Part shown: piece by piece, positions 34,497 to 40,925 of the stretch
Layout: each line of letters starts with the position of its first letter
How positions within the stretch are numbered: the stretch's first letter is position 1
Assembly (NCBI RefSeq): GCF_016904885.1
Contig: NZ_JADWYI010000001.1
Location: 7,807,224-7,871,223, forward strand
Length of the DNA stretch: 64,000 bases
Direction: 5' to 3'
Origin: Archangium primigenium
Lineage (GTDB): Bacteria > Myxococcota > Myxococcia > Myxococcales > Myxococcaceae
Notes under the pieces: generated by a model
Seen by the model: the letters and a program-made list of their open reading frames with translations, nothing else
The model's database searches: none
Told to the model about the DNA's origin: nothing
Program-made: the position numbers and the translations under genes

Positions 34497-34568
34497 GGGC
34501 GCGCCTAGCTTAGATGGGCCGCCGTGTTTCCAACAAGACCCGCGCCGGAAACACCCGGGAAACGAGAA

Positions 34569-34597
34569 AGGGCGCTCCCTCGGAGAGGAAGCGCCCT
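34569..34597 (-). terminator. Terminator or attenuator between sctI and sctJ
   Basis: Minus strand: AGGGCGCT/AGCGCCCT stem, extended by CCTC/GAGG with one mismatch, followed by TTTCTCGTTTCCC. It lies 47 nt after the sctI stop and 72 nt before the sctJ start. Confidence 0.75.
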
Positions 34598-34643
34598 GAC
34601 AAGGCTCGGAGACGCCCGCGGAGCGGGCGGCCGTGCGCGCGGA

Positions 34644-35177
34644 TCAGACCTGGGTCTTGAGCGTGTCCTTGAGACCGCTCGTGGCCTTCTCGACCACCTT
34701 GCTCGTCAGGTCCAGCTCCTGCGTGTACTTGTACATGCCGGCCTGGAGCGACAGCAGCTCGGCGTTGGAGAAGTTCTTCCCGGAGGCGCCGGCCTGGATG
34801 AGCTTGTCCATGTTGACCTGGCCCTTCTCCAGCTCGCCCACGACGTGGGAGAGCATGTTGCCGGCCTTGCCGGTCTCGGGCTTGGCGTTGACGGCCTGGG
34901 CGCCCTTGGCGGTGGCGGGCTCCATGCCCGTGGGGTTCACCTTGTTGAGCGCCGCCTTCTCCGTCTTGTTGATGGCCTCGGCGTGGCGCACCTGCTCGGT
35001 GCGCTGCGTGGCCTGGGCCGCCTGCGCGGCCTGGGCCTGCTCGGGGCCCTGCGCCTTGTTAGCGAGGGCCGCGTCGAACTTCGAGGCTCCCTGCTTGTTG
35101 ACCTGCTGCGCGCCCAGGTCCTGCGACTTCTGCTGGGCGATCTGCGCTGCCGAGACGCCGGCCATTGGACCCGCCAT
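34644..35177 (-). CDS. sctI: T3SS inner rod protein SctI (YscI/PrgJ-like)
   Basis: 177 residues with a perfect ribosome site AAGGAGG 6 nt before ATG. The first 110 residues are Gln/Ala-rich and low complexity. The C-terminal 60 residues (NFSNAELLSLQAGMYKYTQE, then SKVVEKATSGLKDTLKTQV) match the inner rod/needle adaptor family, where this helix sits on top of the export gate. It is the gene immediately before sctJ, as yscI. The start lies inside the upstream sigma-factor gene, giving a 119-bp overlap in another frame. Confidence 0.82.
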   Translation of the reverse strand: MAGPMAGVSAAQIAQQKSQDLGAQQVNKQGASKFDAALANKAQGPEQAQAAQAAQATQRTEQVRHAEAINKTEKAALNKVNPTGMEPATAKGAQAVNAKPETGKAGNMLSHVVGELEKGQVNMDKLIQAGASGKNFSNAELLSLQAGMYKYTQELDLTSKVVEKATSGLKDTLKTQV

Positions 35178-35889
35178 GTGACTGCCTCCTTGAATCCTCA
35201 GGGGAGGAAGACTCCTCCTCGTTCAACAATTCCTTGAGCCGCTCGATGGCGCGCGCATGCAGGCGCGACGCCCAGCTCTTCGACTGCCCGATCTCCGCGC
35301 CCGCCTCTTCCAGCGTCTTGCCCTGGAAGTAATACCCCTGCAGCAGCCGTCGTTCCTTCTCCGGCAGCTTCTCGATCGCCGCCCTCACCCTCACCCGCTG
35401 CTGCTCCAGCTCGATGCGCTGGTCCGCCGGAAGCGATTCGTCCGAGAACCCCAGGGACTCGGAGCCCTCGAGGCTGGTGGCGAACACCATCGCCAGCCCC
35501 GCCACCGCGTTGGAAATCTCCATGACATCATCGTCAATGGACCCCCCGCGGTTGCCTCCTCCCTGCTCGCGATCCGACAAATTTCCCAAATAGGCCGTCG
35601 CGCGCTCGCCCATATAGGACGTGCGCGCGTCGTTGCCCTTGAGAACCCCCATCTTGCGCAGGCCGTCGTAGATGGCGCCCTTGATGCGGTAGTGGGCAAA
35701 GGTGAGGAAATTGGCCCCTACCTTGGGATCAAAACGGTCCGCTGCCTCGAGCAGGCCGATCTGGCCGTACGCGAGGAGCTCATCCAGTTCAAGCTGGGCG
35801 GAGAACTGCTTACGGACGGTCGACGCGAGCGACCGGACGTAAGGTCCGTACTTTTCCAGCAAGACCTTCTTGTCTTCGCCGAGAGCCAA
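35059..35889 (-). CDS. FliA/WhiG-type RNA polymerase sigma factor
   Basis: 276 residues. Region 2 is clear (ELDELLAYGQIGLLEAADRF, FLTFAHYRIKGAIYDGLRKM), as is region 4 (EKERRLLQGYYFQGKTLEEA, GQSKSWASRLHARAIERL). Both have the FliA/sigma-28 character, not ECF. Between them region 3 is recognisable (SYMGERATAYLGNL). After residue 235 the reading frame continues 40 residues beyond the normal end of the family, into sctI. Five matching promoter-like sites in this locus strongly suggest that it directs transcription of the secreted components. The gene just upstream could encode its antagonist. Confidence 0.92.
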   Translation of the reverse strand: MALGEDKKVLLEKYGPYVRSLASTVRKQFSAQLELDELLAYGQIGLLEAADRFDPKVGANFLTFAHYRIKGAIYDGLRKMGVLKGNDARTSYMGERATAYLGNLSDREQGGGNRGGSIDDDVMEISNAVAGLAMVFATSLEGSESLGFSDESLPADQRIELEQQRVRVRAAIEKLPEKERRLLQGYYFQGKTLEEAGAEIGQSKSWASRLHARAIERLKELLNEEESSSPEDSRRQSHGGSNGRRLGSADRPAEVAGPGRAAGQQAGSLEVRRGPR

Positions 35890-35898
35890 GCGCGCCGC

Positions 35899-36303
35899 TC
35901 ACTCGGCCTTCGACCACAACCGCTCGAGGGCCTGATTCAGACGGGGGTCGTCCTGCAGGGCATCCGCGATCTTGGTCGTCAGGGCCGATGACTTCATGCG
36001 CAGCTTCTCCTTGAGCACCTCGGCGACGAGCTTGCGCGTCGCCTCTTCCTTGCTCTTGAAGTTCCCGTTCTTGAGCTGTTTGGCGATGACCATCGCCTGG
36101 GCACTCAAGGGATCCGCTGCCTGCGGCCCTTGAACGTTGTCCGAGCCGACCAGGCCCGAGGGGCCCACCAGTCCCGCCGTCCGATCCACGGTGCCCCCGA
36201 AGGAGGCGCCTCCCGCCTTGCCCGCCGGTGCCTTGCCCGAGGCACCCTTGGCGCCTCCAGCCCGGCCCTTACCGCCCCCTCGTCCAACTCCACCGACCGA
36301 CAT
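35899..36303 (-). CDS. Small protein upstream of the sigma factor, anti-sigma candidate
   Basis: 134 residues with ribosome site AAGGAG 6 nt before ATG. The first 60 residues are Gly/Ala/Lys-rich and probably disordered. The C-terminal 70 are helical (AMVIAKQLKNGNFKSKEEAT, KIADALQDDPRLNQALERLW). Disordered head plus helical tail, with a short LKNGNFKSKEEATRKLVAEV stretch reminiscent of the FlgM pattern 'lk.G.Y.vd...iA..ll', and the 9-nt gap to the sigma gene make an anti-sigma role plausible. The similarity is weak and could be chance; an exported regulator or chaperone is equally possible. Confidence 0.5.
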   Translation of the reverse strand: MSVGGVGRGGGKGRAGGAKGASGKAPAGKAGGASFGGTVDRTAGLVGPSGLVGSDNVQGPQAADPLSAQAMVIAKQLKNGNFKSKEEATRKLVAEVLKEKLRMKSSALTTKIADALQDDPRLNQALERLWSKAE

Positions 36304-36330
36304 CGGGATCTCCTTCGCGTCAACGGCAGC

Positions 36331-36768
36331 CTACTTCTTGGCGCCAGGCGGAGGCAAAGCCCCCGCTTCCTTCGCATCGATCAACACCTGAGCCAGGCGC
36401 GCCCCATCACCCTCGGGCTCCAGTTCCAGCGCCGCCTTGAGCTCCTTCAAGGCCTCGGGCACCTTGCCCATGAACAACAGGGCCTCGCCCACGTGCGCGC
36501 GGGGCAGCGACGAGTGGGGCGCCAGCCGCTGGGCGGCCCGGTAGGACTGCAGGGCCTTGTCGTGCCGGCCCAACGCGAACTCGAGCGAGCCCATGGCGAG
36601 CTGGGGCACCTCGCTGCGGGGCATCAGCGCCACGGCGCCGGCGAAGATCTCGCGCGCCTTGTCGTACTGGCCCATGTCGAGCCAGAGATAGCCCGCCTCG
36701 AGGAGGATCATCGCCTCACGCCGCGCGAGCGGCACCAGGCTGCCCGAGATCTCCGAAGTCTCCGCCAT
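36331..36768 (-). CDS. TPR protein at the yscG position
   Basis: 145 residues with three TPR-like helical pairs (AMILLEAGYLWLDMGQYDKA, QLAMGSLEFALGRHDKALQS, RAHVGEALLFMGKVPEALKE) and a Pro-rich end. No signal or membrane segment. In Yersinia, YscG is a TPR chaperone that with YscE holds the needle subunit YscF. Here the gene follows an F-like gene and an E-like gene in the same order, so the same function is proposed. Confidence 0.68.
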   Translation of the reverse strand: MAETSEISGSLVPLARREAMILLEAGYLWLDMGQYDKAREIFAGAVALMPRSEVPQLAMGSLEFALGRHDKALQSYRAAQRLAPHSSLPRAHVGEALLFMGKVPEALKELKAALELEPEGDGARLAQVLIDAKEAGALPPPGAKK

Positions 36769-36792
36769 GTGACGTCCGTGTCCTTTCCGAAG

Positions 36793-36813
36793 CCGGGAGG
36801 CACCGCCTCCCGG
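36793..36813 (-). terminator. Hairpin after the F-like gene
   Basis: Perfect 9-bp stem CCGGGAGGC / GCCTCCCGG with a 3-nt loop, between the F-like and G-like genes. No U-tract follows, so it may reduce rather than stop read-through, raising the ratio of F-like to downstream products. Confidence 0.5.
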
Positions 36814-36848
36814 TTACTGAACGCCCCGGACCGGGGTGCGGCCGAACT

Positions 36849-37397
36849 CTAGCGGATGTTGCCGATGGAGTTCTTGGCCGAATCGTGCCGGGTCTTGAGC
36901 ACGTTGGAGATGGTGCTGAACACCTGGTTCTCGCGCTGCATCGCCACCTGGAGGCCCAGGAGCTTCTTCTGCTCGGCGAACATGCTGGACATCTCGCCGT
37001 TGAACTCGGTGCCCACGCCGCTGCCGCCCGTGGGGACGTTCACGTTGCCGTTGCCGCCCACGCCGATGGAGGTGGCACCCGAGGCGACCGCGCCGCCCGA
37101 GCCCGCGCCCACCGTGGTGCTCATGGCCGAGACGCCCGAGCCCATGGCCGCGCCGTAGTAGGGGGCCGAGCCGGAGCCGCTGGCGCCACCGAAGGTGGTG
37201 AGCGAGGACACGGCCGCGGAGACCACCGAGCCGCCCGGAACCATGTTGGCCACCACGCCCACGCCGCCGGCCACCGCGTTGGCCGCGGTGCCCACGCCGG
37301 ACTGAACGCGAGCGGCGAAGCTCGTGTCGGGCGTCACGCGCGCCGTCGTCATGTTGGTGGACATCCGGGGCATGTTCAGGCTGCTGTCGATCTTCAT
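36849..37397 (-). CDS. F-position protein with needle-like C-terminal helix
   Basis: 182 residues, ribosome site GAGGA 5 nt before ATG. Residues 1-125 are Gly/Ala/Ser/Val-rich with no clear helix (ANAVAGGVGVVANMVPGGSV). Residues 130-182 are an amphipathic helix: MFAEQKKLLGLQVAMQREN, then FSTISNVLKTRHDSAKNSIG. The latter aligns with the C-terminal helix of YscF-type needle subunits (LLADLQ...INSTIVRSMKD) in spacing and character. It carries a sigma-28-like promoter. It may be a needle, rod or tip component; the long N-terminal extension is atypical for a needle. Confidence 0.55.
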   Translation of the reverse strand: MKIDSSLNMPRMSTNMTTARVTPDTSFAARVQSGVGTAANAVAGGVGVVANMVPGGSVVSAAVSSLTTFGGASGSGSAPYYGAAMGSGVSAMSTTVGAGSGGAVASGATSIGVGGNGNVNVPTGGSGVGTEFNGEMSSMFAEQKKLLGLQVAMQRENQVFSTISNVLKTRHDSAKNSIGNIR

Positions 37398-37471
37398 GGT
37401 TCCTCTCCAGGCGATGGAACGTCCAAGAATTCCGCGGAGCGCTCCGGGCGAACCCGCGCTCCCTTTCCCCT

Positions 37472-37500
37472 ATTATCGTTGATCCACGGGCACAGTTGCG
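37472..37500 (-). promoter_or_regulatory. Sigma-28-like promoter of the F-like gene
   Basis: Minus strand: CGCAACTGT, 11-nt spacer, AACGATAAT, 75 nt before the start codon. It is weaker than the other four sites but keeps the spacing and the CGATAAT core. Confidence 0.5.
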
Positions 37501-37540
37501 TAGGGGCACATCAAAACCGCCCTGTCCCGTCCTTCCTCAG

Positions 37541-37819
37541 TTATTTCCGGCCCTTGGAACGGGACTCGGTCTCCAGGCGCTCGCGGGTCTCCAGGAGCAC
37601 GGCGAGCAATTCCTCGGTGCGCGAGATGGCCGCGTGAACCTTCTTGGCGTGCTCGACCTTGGGGCCCTTGAGGTTGGCCAGCTCGTTCTTCACCGGGTTG
37701 AAGAGCGTCTGCACCTCCTCCGCGGAGGCGCTCTCGATGAAGGACTCGATCGCGGGGAAGGACGGGGTCGGCAGGGGCTCGGCGACGGGCGCGGGCGACT
37801 GCTTGGAAATCGGAGGCAT
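37541..37819 (-). CDS. Small helical protein at the yscE position
   Basis: 92 residues. A Pro-rich head (PAPVAEPLPTPSFP) precedes a helical hairpin (EEVQTLFNPVKNELANLKG, VHAAISRTEELLAVLLETRE) with a basic end. Size and shape resemble YscE/SsaE, the co-chaperone that pairs with YscG to keep needle subunits from polymerising in the cytoplasm. It is the first gene of the T3SS minus-strand block and precedes the F-like gene. Assignment is by position and shape; similarity is too low to be sure. Confidence 0.5.
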   Translation of the reverse strand: MPPISKQSPAPVAEPLPTPSFPAIESFIESASAEEVQTLFNPVKNELANLKGPKVEHAKKVHAAISRTEELLAVLLETRERLETESRSKGRK

Positions 37820-38028
37820 GGACCCGAACGGTAAGAGAAAACGCCTCCACAGTTCAAGCCGCCCGCCCGCCCGCCCGTCATGACGCGCCAGGAGGGACGC
37901 TCGCCCAGGGCTCGGCCCGGGGCGGTTGGTCGGCCGTCACTGTCCGCGCCCTGACCCGCACCTAGGTTCTTCCTGGCGGCGCGCGAGCCCCAGGGCCCGG
38001 CCGCCGCTCAAACACAGGGAGAACGATC

Positions 38029-38577
38029 ATGACGAAGAGAATCGTGGGAGTGGTCGCGGCCGCGGCGCTGATGAGTTCGGGCATGGCCCTGGCCGGTGGC
38101 AACAAGGAATACAAGACCCAGAGCACCGAGCAGGTGGGCGGTCAGGCCACGGGCGGCTCGGGCGCCTCGGCCCAGCACATGGGCGCCCAGAAGGGCCAGA
38201 TGCTCGGGGAGAAGGAAACGAGCGGCACCGTGGTCAAGAGCAGCGGCAGCGAGCTCAAGCTGCGCACCGAGCAGGGCATCATCTCGCTCAAGGTCGACAA
38301 GAACACCCAGTTCCAGGATGCCTCGGTCAAGAAGATCAAGGACATCAAGGAGGGCCAGCAGGTCCGCACCAGCTTCACGGTGGAGAAGGACACCAACCTC
38401 GCCCGGAGCGTCTCGCTCGACAGCGGCATGGGCGGCAGCGGGCTGGAGACGGACCCGGGCCTCAACCAGGACATCAACCACCAGGACATGGGCGGCTCGG
38501 GACTGGATGCCACGCACCACGACCTCGGCCATGACATGGGCAGCGGAGCGACGCACCAGGATGGCAAGACCTACTGA
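38029..38577 (+). CDS. Secreted protein with DUF5666-like middle
   Basis: 182 residues with signal peptide RIVGVVAAAALMSSGMALAG. The central 70 residues (ETSGTVVKSSGSELKLRTEQ, ISLKVDKNTQFQDASVKKIK, KEGQQVRTSFTVEKDTNLA) read as a small beta-barrel of the DUF5666/OB type. The ends are Gly/Gln/His-rich, and the C-terminus has repeated DMGGSGL and several His (DATHHDLGHDMGSGATH), which might bind metal. ATG is preceded by GGGAGAACGATC. Function unknown; transcribed away from the T3SS locus. Confidence 0.75.
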   Translation: MTKRIVGVVAAAALMSSGMALAGGNKEYKTQSTEQVGGQATGGSGASAQHMGAQKGQMLGEKETSGTVVKSSGSELKLRTEQGIISLKVDKNTQFQDASVKKIKDIKEGQQVRTSFTVEKDTNLARSVSLDSGMGGSGLETDPGLNQDINHQDMGGSGLDATHHDLGHDMGSGATHQDGKTY

Positions 38578-38583
38578 CACGCG

Positions 38584-38616
38584 GATGCCCGCGGCGAGAC
38601 CCTCGCCGTGGGCATC
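38584..38616. terminator. Bidirectional terminator between convergent genes
   Basis: GATGCCCGCGGCGAG / CTCGCCGTGGGCATC, a 15-bp stem with one G-T mismatch and 3-nt loop, between the ends of the genes at 38577 (+) and 38623 (-). Confidence 0.65.
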
Positions 38617-38622
38617 GCCCTG

Positions 38623-39054
38623 TCAGGGCCCACGCAGCACGCAGGACGACGCCTCCCAACCCACGCGCCGGAACTCCCGCGCGATGCGCCTGGCCGTCGT
38701 CTCGTCCCGGAACACCAGGTCGTAGCGGCCCAGCGTGTCCGTGACCTCGCCTTCCCACGGGCAGGTGCCCCCGGTGCAGGGCGCACTGGAGCGGCGCACC
38801 ACCGTGAACCCCTCCGGACGCAGGGCGTAGAGCGTGACCGAGGCCCGGTCCCCGAACGCCACCACCCGGACCCGCGAGGCGTCGATCTCCCTCAAGGCAA
38901 GGCGCACCTCCACCTCGAAGCGCCGGGTCGGCGCCGTCAGGCCCTCCGTCGACAGCGTGAGCACCAGGGTCTCGGCGCGCGAATCGACCGTGGCCTCCAG
39001 GGTCCCCGACGGCGTCAGCGCCGCGAGCGGAACCGTCTCGCGCAGCCACTCCAC
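38623..39054 (-). CDS. Probable exported protein, start separated from signal peptide by a frameshift
   Basis: 143 residues from GTG 39054 (VEWLRETVPLAAL). The body is beta-rich (EATVDSRAETLVLTLSTEGL, RFEVEVRLALREIDASRVRV), with two cysteines in CTGGTC and one near the end. No family is recognised. In the frame shifted by one base, GTG 39127 with ribosome site AGGTG reads SCPLLPLLSVMWTVTAAPA, a signal peptide that joins this body at a run of five C at 39054-39058. The intact protein was probably about 168 residues. Confidence 0.6.
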   Translation of the reverse strand: MEWLRETVPLAALTPSGTLEATVDSRAETLVLTLSTEGLTAPTRRFEVEVRLALREIDASRVRVVAFGDRASVTLYALRPEGFTVVRRSSAPCTGGTCPWEGEVTDTLGRYDLVFRDETTARRIAREFRRVGWEASSCVLRGP

Positions 39055-39235
39055 CCCCGCCCGGGTCGGCCGGAGCGGCCGTCACCGTCCACATCACGGA
39101 GAGCAGGGGGAGCAGCGGGCAGGACACGGGGCACCTCGTCGAGCGCAGGGAGTTCCCTCACGGACGCAGGACGGCCGCTGCCCTGACAGGCGAGAGCCCG
39201 TCGCCCCGGCGCCAGCCCTGCCCCGGGGTCCAGGA

Positions 39236-39826
39236 ATGAACAGATTCTCCCCCATGACCGCCCTGATCCCCATCTCCCTCGCCCTGCTGCTGGGTCAGAC
39301 GCCCACGGCCACCCTTCCCACCGAGGCGGAGGCGGCGAGTGCCGTGCAGGCCGCCCAGCTCGAGGAACTCCGCGCCCAGATGGAGCTGATGCGGTTGCAG
39401 TCCAGCGCCCAGCGGCAAGAAGACCTCTCGCGCGTCCAGACCCTGGAGCAGCAGCGCGTCGCGCAACAGGCGGCGGTCCTGCAGGGCGAGCAGTCGCGTC
39501 AGGCGCGTCTCGCCGACCTCGAGCGCGGCTACCAGCGCGTGCTCGCCCTGGACCAGCTCCTCGTCGCGGGCCAGGAGACCATCGACGCGACCGTCATCGC
39601 CGCGCAGCAGGATCTCGCCGCGGCCCTCGCCAGCGCCGAGGCGACCGGCGCGGGAGAGCCCGCGCGGCTCATCCAGAGCGCCGTCACCCGGCTGTCGACA
39701 CTCACCGCGTCCGTGGCCCAGCGCAATCCGGACGAGGCGCGCTACCAGTTGCTCTACGCCAGCGACGAGCTGAGGGCCGCCTGGCGCATGAGCCTCGCGG
39801 GGCAGCCCGCGTCCTTCACTCCGTGA
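39236..39826 (+). CDS. Secreted helical protein of unknown function
   Basis: 196 residues. Signal peptide FSPMTALIPISLALLLGQTP. The mature protein is a long helix or coiled coil from 35 to 105 (AAQLEELRAQMELMRLQSSA, QQAAVLQGEQSRQARLADLE), followed by more helices (LLVAGQETIDATVIAAQQDL). Glutamine and arginine are abundant. Not recognised. Its 3' end overlaps the convergent EAL gene by 11 bp. Confidence 0.7.
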   Translation: MNRFSPMTALIPISLALLLGQTPTATLPTEAEAASAVQAAQLEELRAQMELMRLQSSAQRQEDLSRVQTLEQQRVAQQAAVLQGEQSRQARLADLERGYQRVLALDQLLVAGQETIDATVIAAQQDLAAALASAEATGAGEPARLIQSAVTRLSTLTASVAQRNPDEARYQLLYASDELRAAWRMSLAGQPASFTP

Positions 39827-40916
39827 AGTGCGGCGTGATGGACACCGGCGGGCTCGCCGGCTTGGCGATGAGATAGCCCTGGACGAAGTCCACCCCGTGG
39901 CTGCGCACCCAGCGCAGCTCCTCGGGCGTCTCGATGCCCTCGGCCACCGTCAGGATGCCCAGCTGCTGCGCCAGCTCCAGCAGCTTGCGCGTGATGGACG
40001 CCTTGTAGGGGTCGTGGTGGATGCCGCGGATGAGCTCCATGTCCAGCTTCATGATGTCCGGGCGCAGCTGGTGGATGAGGTTGAGCGACGAGTAGCCCGC
40101 GCCCAGGTCATCCAGCGCCACCCGGAAGCCCGTGCGCCGGTAGTAGGCGATGAGCGACTTGAGGTGGTTGGCGTTGGGCGTGTGGTCCGACTCGATGATC
40201 TCGAACACCACGTCCTGCGGGGACATGCCCGCGTCCTTGATGGCGGCCACCGTGGAGCGCAGGCAGAACTCCGGATCGTAGATGGCCGTGGGCGTGAAGT
40301 TGATGAAGATGGGCGCCTTGAGCCCCAGCCGCGAGGCCTCGCGCACCGCCGACAGCCGCGCCGCCAGGTCCAACTGGAAGAGCAGGTCCGCGTCGCGCGC
40401 GAGCGTCAGCATCTTGTACGGCGAGACCATGGAGCCATCGCGCTCGAAGCCACGCATGAGCGCCTCGTAGGCGTACACCTTGCGCGTGTCCTCCGCGTCC
40501 ACGATGGGCTGGTAATGGCTGGTGATGCGCTTGTCGGCCAGGATGTCCACCAGCCACCCCGCACGCGTCTGCGTGAAGAGCTGGGGCAGCGAGCCCACCC
40601 GGGGAAAGTCACGCAGACCCGGCTCGGCGTCGCCCTGGACGAACAGCGCCCGCGTGGCGCGCGACTCCTCGTCCGTCAACGCCCCCAGGATGTCCGCCAC
40701 GAAGGTGCCGAGTTGCGCGCCCTCCAGGCGCACCGTCACGCACCGGTCCTCCGGCAGCGCCCGATGCTCCCGGCCCGAGTCGCTCAATTGGCGCACCAGC
40801 TTGCCGTAGCTGTGGCCTATGGGCAGCCACAGGAAGAGCCGGCCAGGGCCCTCCAGCTCGAACTTCTCCGGAAGGGACTGGCACCGCTCACACGACGTCA
40901 ACACGCTCTGGCTCAT
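39816..40916 (-). CDS. EAL-domain cyclic-di-GMP phosphodiesterase
   Basis: 366 residues from ATG 40916; a GTG 9 nt further upstream directly abuts the stop of the preceding gene. The N-terminal 125 residues include a CERC motif (possible metal or redox site) and an unrecognised alpha/beta region. The EAL domain is at about 130-360 with all usual catalytic residues: EALMR, FINFTP, FEIIESDH, VALDDLGAGYSSL, IMKLD, VAEGIE and VQGYLI. It should hydrolyse c-di-GMP. Operon partner of the LVIVD lipoprotein gene. Confidence 0.9.
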   Translation of the reverse strand: MSQSVLTSCERCQSLPEKFELEGPGRLFLWLPIGHSYGKLVRQLSDSGREHRALPEDRCVTVRLEGAQLGTFVADILGALTDEESRATRALFVQGDAEPGLRDFPRVGSLPQLFTQTRAGWLVDILADKRITSHYQPIVDAEDTRKVYAYEALMRGFERDGSMVSPYKMLTLARDADLLFQLDLAARLSAVREASRLGLKAPIFINFTPTAIYDPEFCLRSTVAAIKDAGMSPQDVVFEIIESDHTPNANHLKSLIAYYRRTGFRVALDDLGAGYSSLNLIHQLRPDIMKLDMELIRGIHHDPYKASITRKLLELAQQLGILTVAEGIETPEELRWVRSHGVDFVQGYLIAKPASPPVSITPHFTE

Positions 40917-40925
40917 GCGCCTCAC

